Source: Akkermansiaceae bacterium UBA5020
GTDB taxonomy: Bacteria; Verrucomicrobiota; Verrucomicrobiia; Verrucomicrobiales; DEV007
Assembly (NCBI GenBank): GCA_002396885.1
Contig: DGXY01000098.1
Coordinates: 726-32,899, forward strand
Length of the DNA: 32,174 bases
Direction of reading: 5' to 3'
In this document: piece by piece, positions 1 through 6,698 of the stretch
Layout: the number at the start of each line of letters is the position of its first letter
Numbering within the stretch: position 1 is the stretch's first letter
Program-made: the position numbers and the translations under genes
Notes under the pieces: model-generated
Database searches by the model: none
Told to the model about the DNA's origin: nothing
What the model saw: only the letters and a program-made list of their open reading frames with translations

Positions 1-423
1 GTCATCTCCAACAACTCGGGTTGCGGCGGCGCCGCCCTGAGCCGCCGTCGTTTCGGCGAGCGAGTCGGGCGCATCAACACTTCGTTCCCCCACTGGTTCT
101 CCGACACCTTCAACCAATACAACGAAAACGAGGCCGCCCTGCCGGTCGACCAGCATCAGTTGATCGCCCTCATCGCTCCCCGCCTCGTCTACGTGGCCAG
201 CGCCGTCGAGGACCAGTGGGCGGATCCGCGAGGGGAGTTCCTCTCCGCCTTTCACGCGGGTCCGGTGTATGAGTTGCTTGGCAAAAAGGGTGTCGGAGTC
301 GCGGAGATGCCCGGCCTAGATCAACCGGTCGGCGAATCGGTCCGCTACCACATCCGCACCGGGAAGCACGATGTCACCGATTTCGACTGGGAGCAGTATC
401 TGAAGGCGATGAAGGGCCTTTGA
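1..423 (+). CDS. CE15-type glucuronoyl/acetyl esterase-like hydrolase, C-terminal part
   Basis: This is the last 140 codons of a gene that starts before the window. The reading frame is open from base 1 to the TGA at 421-423. The fragment has hallmarks of the CE15-related alpha/beta hydrolases (glucuronoyl and acetyl-xylan esterases): SNNSGCGGAALSRR at the start, then FGERVGRINTSFPHWF, LPVDQHQLIALIAPR, ASAVEDQWADPRGEF and YHIRTGKHDVTDFDWEQ. The His in GKHDVT near residue 123 is the likely catalytic histidine. The nucleophile serine lies upstream of the window. CE15 enzymes cleave esters between glucuronic acid on xylan and lignin alcohols, usually after export, so a role in plant or algal polysaccharide use is likely but inferred. 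The family call is firm; the exact substrate is not known. Confidence 0.85.
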   Translation, partial: VISNNSGCGGAALSRRRFGERVGRINTSFPHWFSDTFNQYNENEAALPVDQHQLIALIAPRLVYVASAVEDQWADPRGEFLSAFHAGPVYELLGKKGVGVAEMPGLDQPVGESVRYHIRTGKHDVTDFDWEQYLKAMKGL

Positions 424-448
424 GGTGCGGGCTCGGGCTCCCCGCACC
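424..448. terminator. GC-rich hairpin between two convergent stop codons
   Basis: A perfect 8-bp inverted repeat, GGTGCGGG (424-431) and CCCGCACC (441-448) with a 9-base loop, exactly fills the gap between the TGA of the esterase (421-423) and the stop of the pseudopilin on the other strand (451-453). No T-run follows on either strand, so it is not a canonical intrinsic terminator. The position suggests a shared terminator or mRNA 3' end for both genes. Confidence 0.45.
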
Positions 449-450
449 AC

Positions 451-1011
451 TCATCTGCCAAAGAAGGGATTCTGCGATTCCTGGATCGAACCGTCGGGCA
501 TGAGCATGTGCGAGCCCTTCCCGTGGAAATCGCCGCGTTCGATCACCCATGGTTGGTTCCACCGGAGCGGTGTCCCCGGAGCCTTGTCGAAAGGAGTGGG
601 GACGTAACTGCCGAAAAACGCGTTTTTGTCGACCTCGCGAAACTCCAGAAACAGCTTGTCCGAGGGACAAACCCAGGTATCCGGGCCGGCTCCATAGGGC
701 TCGAGCGACTGGATCCAGAAACGGAAAAACTTTGATTCCGTCCATTTGGTCTCGTTCTCGTCCATCTGCGGCCAATGGCCCTTGTCGGTCAAATGGGCGG
801 TAAAAGCGGTATGGAGGGTCCTCATGTGGGAGATGCATTTCACCTTCTCTGCCCGCTTCTTGAAGGTGCTGGAAATCGACACGACGAGGCTCGATAGCAC
901 CAGTAGCAAACCAACCACCACGAGAACCTCGACCAGAGAGAGACCTGCTAAGCGCGGATCAGGTCCGCTGGTGCCTTTTCCACCGTGCCATCCCCCTTTT
1001 TGAACGCGCAT
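451..1011 (-). CDS. Type II secretion/type IV pilin-like pseudopilin with prepilin cleavage site
   Basis: This 186-residue protein has a short basic N-terminus, then a prepilin peptidase site AG^LSLVEVLVVVG and a single hydrophobic helix (about residues 24-45). The Glu at +5 of the mature protein is present. The C-terminal part is a small extracytoplasmic domain with CISHMRTLHTAF, GPDTWVCPSD and a final MLMPDGSIQ, the pattern of the many verrucomicrobial and planctomycetal pseudopilins (formerly DUF1559-like). The ATG at 1011 is chosen because a longer frame from 1107 would run into the upstream gene ending at 1082. Two cysteines (in KCISHM and WVCPSD) could form a disulfide. It probably acts in a secretion or pilus-like assembly at the cell envelope. 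No assembly ATPase or secretin gene is nearby, so the partner machinery is unknown. Confidence 0.8.
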   Translation of the reverse strand: MRVQKGGWHGGKGTSGPDPRLAGLSLVEVLVVVGLLLVLSSLVVSISSTFKKRAEKVKCISHMRTLHTAFTAHLTDKGHWPQMDENETKWTESKFFRFWIQSLEPYGAGPDTWVCPSDKLFLEFREVDKNAFFGSYVPTPFDKAPGTPLRWNQPWVIERGDFHGKGSHMLMPDGSIQESQNPFFGR

Positions 1012-1081
1012 AGCAGGGAGCTGGCCGGGAGGGGGTGGGAAAGGATGGAGTCCGAATCCCCCTCGACTGGAAGGGACGGGG

Positions 1082-1705
1082 TCAGTTGAGTCCAAAGTAA
1101 TTGACACTATTCGCCACCTTGGAGCCGAAAATCGCGAACCTGAAGTTCAGAAAAGCCCCGCTGCCATCGGTGGTCGAGGCCGAGCCCCTTCCTTCGAACC
1201 GACGGATCGGAATGCCTTGGTTGCGTGCGGTGAAACTCGCCCGGAAAGAGGAGGAAATGGACTCGGAGACACCACTGAGACCATCAGCGCTTTGGGCCGC
1301 ACCAATGCAGGTGATCGAACCCAATCCCGAATTCACGGTGCCTTGGCAGAAACCACGGTAATAGGTCCCGGTGATGAACCACGAGTGGGTGAAGTTGCCC
1401 ACTCCCGCAAATTCAACATTGCCCGAGACAGGAACGGTGAATGAGGAAGATCCCGTCGAACTCGTCAGAACCACCGAGGTGGTGTTCTGGGGATCGAGCC
1501 CGGGAAAGTTGTTCGTCACTCCCCAACGATAAGTGCCCACTCCGTTTCTGGCACTTCCAAAAGGAATCGCAACCGCTTCGTAAACTCCGTCGTCACCTTC
1601 TTCTCCAAAGTAGGTGTTGTTGCTGAACGGTCCGCCAATCCACGCATGCGCCGAAAAGGAAGGGACCAAACACAGCGCACAGAAGATTCCGAACAGTTGT
1701 TTCAT
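1082..1705 (-). CDS. Exported protein of unknown function, WIGGPF family, copy 1
   Basis: A 207-residue protein with a Sec signal peptide (MKQLFGIFCALC..., likely cleaved after SAHA at residue 21). The mature part starts WIGGPFSNNTYFGEEGDDGVYEA and is rich in G, S, T, F and Y, with alternating hydrophobic pattern suggesting a beta-rich fold. It contains two cysteines in the stretch FCQGTVNSGLGSITC that could form a disulfide. It is a tandem paralog of the next gene (about 70% identical by eye, near-colinear, with one single-residue indel). Similar exported proteins of unknown function occur in verrucomicrobia. No enzyme motif is visible; a surface or extracellular structural or binding role is a guess. 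The ATG at 1705 is chosen because it begins the signal peptide; no Shine-Dalgarno is seen. Confidence 0.75.
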   Translation of the reverse strand: MKQLFGIFCALCLVPSFSAHAWIGGPFSNNTYFGEEGDDGVYEAVAIPFGSARNGVGTYRWGVTNNFPGLDPQNTTSVVLTSSTGSSSFTVPVSGNVEFAGVGNFTHSWFITGTYYRGFCQGTVNSGLGSITCIGAAQSADGLSGVSESISSSFRASFTARNQGIPIRRFEGRGSASTTDGSGAFLNFRFAIFGSKVANSVNYFGLN

Positions 1706-1752
1706 CGAGCTAGAGGATCAGGTCCGCTTGTTTCCACCCATCTCCAAAAGAA

Positions 1753-2379
1753 TCACTCCAGACCGAAGTAGCTCACTCCATTCGCGACCTTCGAACCGAA
1801 AACCGAGAAGCGGAAATCAGCGGCTTCTCCCGTTCCGTCTACGTGGGTTCGCGCGGTGCCGGAGCCTTCGAAACGCCTGATGGGGATCCCGTTATTCTTG
1901 TCGGAGAACTGGGCTCGAAATCCGGAGGAAATGGACTCCAGGATTCCACTGAGGCCAACGGCGCTTCTTGCCGCACCGATACAGCTGATCGAGCCAAGAC
2001 CGGAATTCACCGTGCCGTCACAAAATCCACGGTAATAAACTCCGTTTAGGAACCACGAGTGGGTGAAAAGACTGACCCCCCCGAACATCACGTTGCTGGA
2101 GACGGGGACCGTAAAGTCGTCTGAGCCTGACGTAGACGTGAAGGTGAAGGTTGTCGTATTCGCCGGGTCGAGACCGTTGAAGTTGTTCGTCACCCCCCAG
2201 CGGTAAATTCCGACGCCGTTTCTCGCCCTGCCAGTGGGAACCGCCACCGCTTCATAGACCCCGTCGTCCCCCTCTTCACCGAAGTAGGTGTTGTTCCCGA
2301 AGGGGCCGCCAATCCAAGCTTGGGCGGAGAAGCCTGGCATCAGGCAGAGAGCGCAGAAGATGGCAAAAATCTTTTTCAT
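1753..2379 (-). CDS. Exported protein of unknown function, WIGGPF family, copy 2
   Basis: The tandem paralog of the downstream copy. It has a signal peptide starting MKKIFAIFCALCLMPG with probable cleavage after SAQA, then WIGGPFGNNTYFGEEGDDG. The pair of cysteines in FCDGTVNSGLGSISC, the run GIPIRRFEG and the C-terminal FGSKVAN-YFGL are conserved between copies. Differences cluster around the NTT...TVPVS segment and the end of the domain. The ATG at 2379 matches the start of copy 1. A TTG at 2400 with AAAGGA eight bases upstream is an alternative that would add seven residues. The gap to copy 1 is 47 bases, so the two may be co-transcribed. Function unknown. Confidence 0.75.
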   Translation of the reverse strand: MKKIFAIFCALCLMPGFSAQAWIGGPFGNNTYFGEEGDDGVYEAVAVPTGRARNGVGIYRWGVTNNFNGLDPANTTTFTFTSTSGSDDFTVPVSSNVMFGGVSLFTHSWFLNGVYYRGFCDGTVNSGLGSISCIGAARSAVGLSGILESISSGFRAQFSDKNNGIPIRRFEGSGTARTHVDGTGEAADFRFSVFGSKVANGVSYFGLE

Positions 2380-2455
2380 TCTGATTCGACGGTTGATCAA
2401 AGTCGTTTTCCTTTAACGGCGCAAGCAAGAAATGAGATTTTCTATTTAAGATAAG

Positions 2456-3997
2456 TTAACCTTTATCTGAGGGGGCGCTTTGGATCGCCGCAAACGCCCG
2501 CGCAAAGCGGTCTTCGAGGTCCTCCGGGTCCTCCAAGCCGACCCAGATCCGGATCAGATTCCGGGGGGCTCCGCGCTCGGCGGCCCAGTCGAGTTCGTTG
2601 TAGTGGGCGAGCAGAGTGTAGGGGCTGACGAGGCTGAAATTGGTCCCGAGACTGGGGCCCTTGGAGATCTCGAGCGCGTCATAGAAGGCCGCGGCGGCGG
2701 GTTCGCCCCCGTGCAATTCGATCGAGACAAGGCCTCCGAAGCCTTCTTCCTGCCGCATGACCGCCTCGTAGGATTCCCGGCATTCCCGCGAAGGGTGCCA
2801 GAGCGAGGCCACCTCCGGCCGGGTTTCGAGCCATTCGACGAGCGCAAGGGCGTTTTCGTTGGTCGCTTCGACCCGCTCCGCGAAATGGCGGGAGTTTTGT
2901 TCCAAAACGACCGCGTCGAGGGCAAATAGCGGGCTCGCGGACTCTTCACCGGGGAGGGCTGCCTTGAGTTCCTCGTAAAAAGGCGAGGCCGGATTGAGGA
3001 CGACGGAGCCGGCGGCGACATCGCCGACGCCCGAGAAGAGTTTCGTCAGGCTCGAGGTGCCGACGTCGGCGAAGCGGAAGGGCTCGACATTCACCGGCGT
3101 CGCGACGGTGTCGTCGATGACGAGCGGCACGCCCTCGCGCTGGAGAATCGCGGCGATGCCCGCGAGGTCGGCGGTGCGGAGGAGGGGATTGCTCGGCACC
3201 TCGGTAAAAACGGCGGCAGCTTTTCCGCCTGCGGCGAAATGGGAATCCAGTTCGGCGACACCTCCCGAAGCGGTCACGGTGAGATCGATCACGCCCGATC
3301 CGAATTGCTCCTGGAGTTTGAAAGAATCGAGGTAGGGGAATTCCACCTGCACGGTCGGCGCGCCGGGGCATCTCGAGCTGAGGGCGCGATACACGGCGGA
3401 AATCGCTCCCATGCCCGACGAGAAAAGAAAAACATCGTCCGGAGCCGCCCCCGGATAGAGAGCGGCGATGCGATCACGCAGGATCCGCGTCGCCTCCTCG
3501 CCCGCCGCGACCGACGCGGGATCGAGCGGCGCGTCGGCGAGGGCCGTTTCGGCGAGCCGACTGCTCACGATTTCACCGCTGTGCTGCCAGTATTTCCAGG
3601 CGGTGTCGTAGGCGGTTTCATCGAGAAGGACGACGGTGAGACTGCCCCAGCCGTAGGACTCGAGCCGGCACGACGTTCCCGTGCGGCGCTTCACATAGTC
3701 GGCGCAGCGCCAGGCCGCGGCGAGGGAGGGAAAGACGATCGCCGATTCGGGCTTCTTCGCATTTTTCGCAAACTCGGCCTGGGCCGCGAGGAAGAGCTCG
3801 GCGACGTAGGGATGGGGGACAAAGCGGGGGTAACCGCACTCAAAGGTGTCGATGACCTCGGGGTCGCCTTCCTCGTAGCCGATCACATCGCGCCAACGGG
3901 GGAGGCAGACGGAGACGGCGTGGTCGCTCTCCGGAATCGCGAGGCCGAGGTCTTCGGGTCGCCAAAAGGGTTCTTCGAAAGGATCGCGTGTGGCCAT
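2456..3997 (-). CDS. Fungal-type (STR2/met-7-like) cystathionine gamma-synthase-like PLP enzyme
   Basis: A 513-residue fold-type I PLP enzyme of the Cys/Met metabolism (trans-sulfuration) family. The C-terminal two thirds has the family landmarks: LFSSGMGAIS, EVPSNPLLR, VIDDT (Asp near 295, for the pyridine nitrogen) and SSLTKLFSGVGD with the PLP lysine at about 319. Ahead of it lies about 150 residues that ordinary bacterial MetB/MetC enzymes lack. These residues resemble the N-terminus of fungal cystathionine gamma-synthases: IPESDHAVSVCLPRWRDVIG, YEEGDP, GYPRFVPHP, then KYWQHSGE-SSRLAE. Those enzymes make cystathionine from O-acyl-homoserine and cysteine. The start at 3997 lies one base after the stop of the upstream gene; an in-frame extension to 4126 would overlap that gene. 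The pair probably forms an operon for methionine/cysteine interconversion. The substrate is inferred. Confidence 0.85.
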   Translation of the reverse strand: MATRDPFEEPFWRPEDLGLAIPESDHAVSVCLPRWRDVIGYEEGDPEVIDTFECGYPRFVPHPYVAELFLAAQAEFAKNAKKPESAIVFPSLAAAWRCADYVKRRTGTSCRLESYGWGSLTVVLLDETAYDTAWKYWQHSGEIVSSRLAETALADAPLDPASVAAGEEATRILRDRIAALYPGAAPDDVFLFSSGMGAISAVYRALSSRCPGAPTVQVEFPYLDSFKLQEQFGSGVIDLTVTASGGVAELDSHFAAGGKAAAVFTEVPSNPLLRTADLAGIAAILQREGVPLVIDDTVATPVNVEPFRFADVGTSSLTKLFSGVGDVAAGSVVLNPASPFYEELKAALPGEESASPLFALDAVVLEQNSRHFAERVEATNENALALVEWLETRPEVASLWHPSRECRESYEAVMRQEEGFGGLVSIELHGGEPAAAAFYDALEISKGPSLGTNFSLVSPYTLLAHYNELDWAAERGAPRNLIRIWVGLEDPEDLEDRFARAFAAIQSAPSDKG

Positions 3998-3998
3998 G

Positions 3999-5162
3999 TC
4001 AGGATTTCGCAAGGGCCGCGCGCACGTCGGCAATGAGATCTTCGACCGTCTCGATGCCGACGGAAAAACGCACGAGCGAGTCGGTGATGCCGACGGCCTC
4101 GCGCCGCTCCTTCGGCACGCTCGCATGGGTCATCGAGGCGGGATGGCAGCAGAGCGACTCGACCCCGCCGAGGCTTTCCGCCTTGGGGAAAAGCGTGAGC
4201 CGTCCGAGGAAGGCCTGGGTCTCGGCGAGGTTCCTCCCGAAGTCGACCGTGACGATGCCGGATCCGCCGCGCATCTGTCGCTTCGCGATTTCGTATTGCG
4301 GGTGCGAGGGCAGGAAGGGGTAACGCACCGCGACGGCGTCCGTTTCCCGCTCGAGGAATTCGGCGAAGGTCAGGGCGTTTGCATTGTGCCGCTCCATGCG
4401 GATCGAAAGGGTCTTCAGTCCACGTGAGACGAGCCAGCAATCCATCGGCGCTGGCTGGAGGCCGAGGGCCTTTTGCGCGAAGATCATTTTCGCATTCCAC
4501 TCTTCCGAGTTCGTGCAGACCGCGCCGGCGAGGGCGTCGGAATGGCCGTTGGCGTATTTGGTCAGAGAGATCAGCGAGAGATCGGCGCCGAGTTCGATGG
4601 GGCGCTGCACGTAGCTGCTCGCGAAGGTGTTGTCGACGAGGAGCGGCGCGCCCGCGGCGTGGGCGGCCTCCGCGACGGCGGCGATGTCGAGGACCTTCAG
4701 GTTCGGATTCGTCGGCGACTCAATCCAGACGAGCGCGGGCGTATGCGAGGCGAGCGCCTCGAGCGAGGCCGGATCGGTGAAGTCGAGGTAAACGACCGAG
4801 ACGCCGAACTTCGCGAAGACCTGGGCGAAGAGGCGGAAGGTGCAGCCGTAGAGATTCTCCTCGGCCACGACGACGTCTCCGCTCTTCAGGGTGGAGACGA
4901 CCGCGGTGATCGCCGAGACCCCGCTGCCGAAGCAGGTCGAAAAGGCCGCGCCTTCGAGGCTCGCGACGGTGCGGTCGAGGAGGCGGAAATTGGGATTGCC
5001 CGAACGGGTGTAATCGAATCCGTTTGGGTTGCCATATTCGAACGTGGAGGTGAGCCACACCGGCGGGGTCACCGCACCGGTGTCGCTGACGAAGTCGCGT
5101 CCGAGATGAATCGCCCGGGTTTCAAAGCCGCGGACGTTTCCGGCGTGGGGGTCAGAGGACAT
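3999..5162 (-). CDS. Bacterial-type cystathionine gamma-synthase/beta-lyase family PLP enzyme
   Basis: A 387-residue protein of normal length for MetB/MetC/MGL enzymes. It contains YTRSGNPN (the phosphate-binding Tyr and Arg from the neighbouring subunit, about 51-53), CFGSGVSAI, WIESPTNPNLKV, LLVDNTFAS (Asp177) and SLTKYANGHSDALAG with the PLP lysine at about 202. The C-terminal SLGGVESL, HPASMTHAS and RFSVGIE motifs are intact. The sequence alone does not separate gamma-synthase, gamma-lyase and beta-lyase. Because the downstream partner looks like a gamma-synthase, a beta-lyase role (cystathionine to homocysteine) would complete the pathway; this is inference. The ATG at 5162 is preferred over a TTG at 5195. 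The gene is first in the two-gene unit. Confidence 0.9.
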   Translation of the reverse strand: MSSDPHAGNVRGFETRAIHLGRDFVSDTGAVTPPVWLTSTFEYGNPNGFDYTRSGNPNFRLLDRTVASLEGAAFSTCFGSGVSAITAVVSTLKSGDVVVAEENLYGCTFRLFAQVFAKFGVSVVYLDFTDPASLEALASHTPALVWIESPTNPNLKVLDIAAVAEAAHAAGAPLLVDNTFASSYVQRPIELGADLSLISLTKYANGHSDALAGAVCTNSEEWNAKMIFAQKALGLQPAPMDCWLVSRGLKTLSIRMERHNANALTFAEFLERETDAVAVRYPFLPSHPQYEIAKRQMRGGSGIVTVDFGRNLAETQAFLGRLTLFPKAESLGGVESLCCHPASMTHASVPKERREAVGITDSLVRFSVGIETVEDLIADVRAALAKS

Positions 5163-5488
5163 GCCGGAATCAACAGGGTTGGGAGGCGGAGTCAACCTTG
5201 TTCAGCGGCATAACGTGTTGGAGTTTCCTCGCGATTTTGGCCGCAGCGTGGTCCGGTGACGCCGATCCTGTCCCGAACCGGAGGACGAAGCGGCTCTTGG
5301 CGGAGTCGGCTGGAAGGCTTGTGCGGACTTCCTATCGCACCGCGGTCCCAAGCGACGATCGGGCCCGCCTCCGCGTCTCTTCGATTCTTAGGATTTGAAA
5401 TGCATGGGTGACGAGATCCTCGATTGATCGCCGCGGGGCGCTGGCGGAACGTTCTGAAAGAGGTTACCTTTCGGGACAGAATTTCTCA
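5163..5488. other. Gene-free divergent region between the met-like operon and the NO synthase gene
   Basis: About 325 bases separate the ATG of the trans-sulfuration gene from the ATG of the nitric oxide synthase gene. It should hold both promoters. I see no clear -35/-10 pair and no convincing riboswitch; one stretch on the minus strand only partly resembles a SAM-I core. A weak 66-codon open frame at 5198-5398 (+) has no recognisable features and is left out. If the NO synthase starts at the GTG at 5408 the region is 81 bases shorter. Confidence 0.5.
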
Positions 5489-6490
5489 ATGATAGAAGCT
5501 CCCACGACCTCAGACACGGGTTTTCGCCCGCACGCGTCAAATGACGATCTTGCTCAGATGGCTCGGATCGCGTGGCGCAATAACGCCCGCTGCATCGGAC
5601 GCTTGTTTTGGCAGAGCCTGGAGCTATTGGACGCCAGGGCGGCGGATTCCGCGGCGGAGGTGTTTGAAGCCTGCCTCAAGCACCTCGAGTTTGCGACCAA
5701 CGGCGGGCGGATTCGCTCTGCCGTGACCGTGTTCCGGGCGGCGGACGCTGCTGGCCATGGGATCCGGATCTGGAACCGGCAATTGATTCGCTATGCCGGA
5801 TACCGGAATGCGGATGGGTCTGTCCTCGGTGATCCCGAACAATTGGCCTTCACCGTTAAACTTGCGGAGCTGGGTTGGTCGCCGCCCGCGCGGAAGACTG
5901 CGTTCGATGTGCTGCCGCTCGTGATCCAATTTCCGGGGGATCCCCCGGAGATCTTTGAGTTGCCTTCGGAGGCAGTAATGGAAGTGCCCATCAGCCATCC
6001 GGATTATGGCTGGTTTGAGGAACTGGGTTTGAAATGGCATGCGCTGCCTGTCGTCTCTGACATGGCCTTGGTTGGGGATGGGTTTCGTTTCACCGCGGCC
6101 CCATTCAGTGGCCACTACATGAGCACGGAGATCGCCTGCCGGAATTTTGGCGATGAAAACCGCTACAATCTCCTGCCCCTTGTCGCGGCGCGCATGGGCT
6201 TGGACGTCCGGTCGCTGCGGTCTCTATGGAAAGACCGTGCTCTGGTCGAACTCAACGCCGCGGTTCTTCATTCATTCCGCGTGGCGGGTGTCACATTGGT
6301 GGATCACCACACGGCTTCCGAGCAGTTTATGCTTCATGTTGAGAAAGAGGAACGCTGCGGTCGTGAGGTTCCCGGGGACTGGTCTTGGCTGGTCCCTCCG
6401 ATGTCGGGCTCCGCTTGCCCTTTGTTCCACCGCTATTACGCCCAAGAGGAGCTTGAACCGGCCTTCATCGAGCAACCTTGCTTGTGGTGA
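5489..6490 (+). CDS. nos: Nitric oxide synthase, oxygenase domain (bacterial NOS)
   Basis: The protein aligns by eye over its whole length with bacterial and animal NOS oxygenase domains, which convert L-arginine to citrulline and NO on a thiolate-ligated heme. Landmarks, numbered from the ATG at 5489: AWRNNARCIGRLFW with heme-ligand Cys35 and the heme-stacking Trp41; FATNGGRIRSAVTVF; IWNRQLIRYAGY with GDP; FELP; HPDYGWFEELGLKWHALP; YMSTEIA with the arginine-binding Glu214; SLWKDRALVELN-AVLHSF; DHHTASEQF; and GDWSWLVPPMSG with pterin-stacking Trp300. There is no reductase domain, as in Bacillus NOS, so electrons must come from separate flavoproteins. From the ATG it has 333 residues. A GTG at 5408 would give 360, close to the 358-363 of Bacillus and Staphylococcus NOS, but the added residues show no similarity. 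No NO-related genes adjoin it. Confidence 0.95.
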   Translation: MIEAPTTSDTGFRPHASNDDLAQMARIAWRNNARCIGRLFWQSLELLDARAADSAAEVFEACLKHLEFATNGGRIRSAVTVFRAADAAGHGIRIWNRQLIRYAGYRNADGSVLGDPEQLAFTVKLAELGWSPPARKTAFDVLPLVIQFPGDPPEIFELPSEAVMEVPISHPDYGWFEELGLKWHALPVVSDMALVGDGFRFTAAPFSGHYMSTEIACRNFGDENRYNLLPLVAARMGLDVRSLRSLWKDRALVELNAAVLHSFRVAGVTLVDHHTASEQFMLHVEKEERCGREVPGDWSWLVPPMSGSACPLFHRYYAQEELEPAFIEQPCLW

Positions 6491-6698
6491 ACGGAAGAAC
6501 GCCTTATCCCTCCGAGACTCAAATTTCCTTTGCTCCGGCGACCTCGCGAAAGTCATCCAATCCAAGATGAACGAAGATACCCGCTCTCCTCTCCGAGTTT
6601 CCTCGGTGGTCGTATCTTTCACCGCTGCCCTCGGCAAGAATGGCTCGGTCATGACTGGGCGTTCCATGGGCTGGCCCTTCTTATTCCCTCAAACTTCT

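Noticed and set aside
2451..2466. Small inverted repeat (AGATAA/TTATCT) over the stop codon of the fungal-type enzyme gene.
   Set aside because: The stem is only six weak pairs with no T-run; not enough for a terminator call.
3239..5213. Long plus-strand open frames opposite the two trans-sulfuration genes.
   Set aside because: They are antisense to well-conserved PLP enzymes, rich in Arg and Gly, and show no domains, as expected for GC-rich shadow frames.
5198..5398. 66-codon open frame (+) in the divergent region before the NO synthase gene.
   Set aside because: No similarity, no typical composition and no ribosome binding site; it probably lies in promoter DNA.
5220..5400. Possible SAM-I-like riboswitch on the minus strand upstream of the trans-sulfuration genes (GAGG...GGCCC and ACC...GGUGC stretches).
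   Set aside because: Only scattered matches to the SAM-I core are present; the kink-turn UGA, the GCAACC segment and a pairing P1 helix are missing. A covariance-model search would decide; a significant hit would reverse this.
6147..6698. Long in-frame extension ahead of the DUF1254 gene.
   Set aside because: It overlaps the NO synthase gene in another frame and has no signal-like or domain features; the signal peptide begins at 6699.
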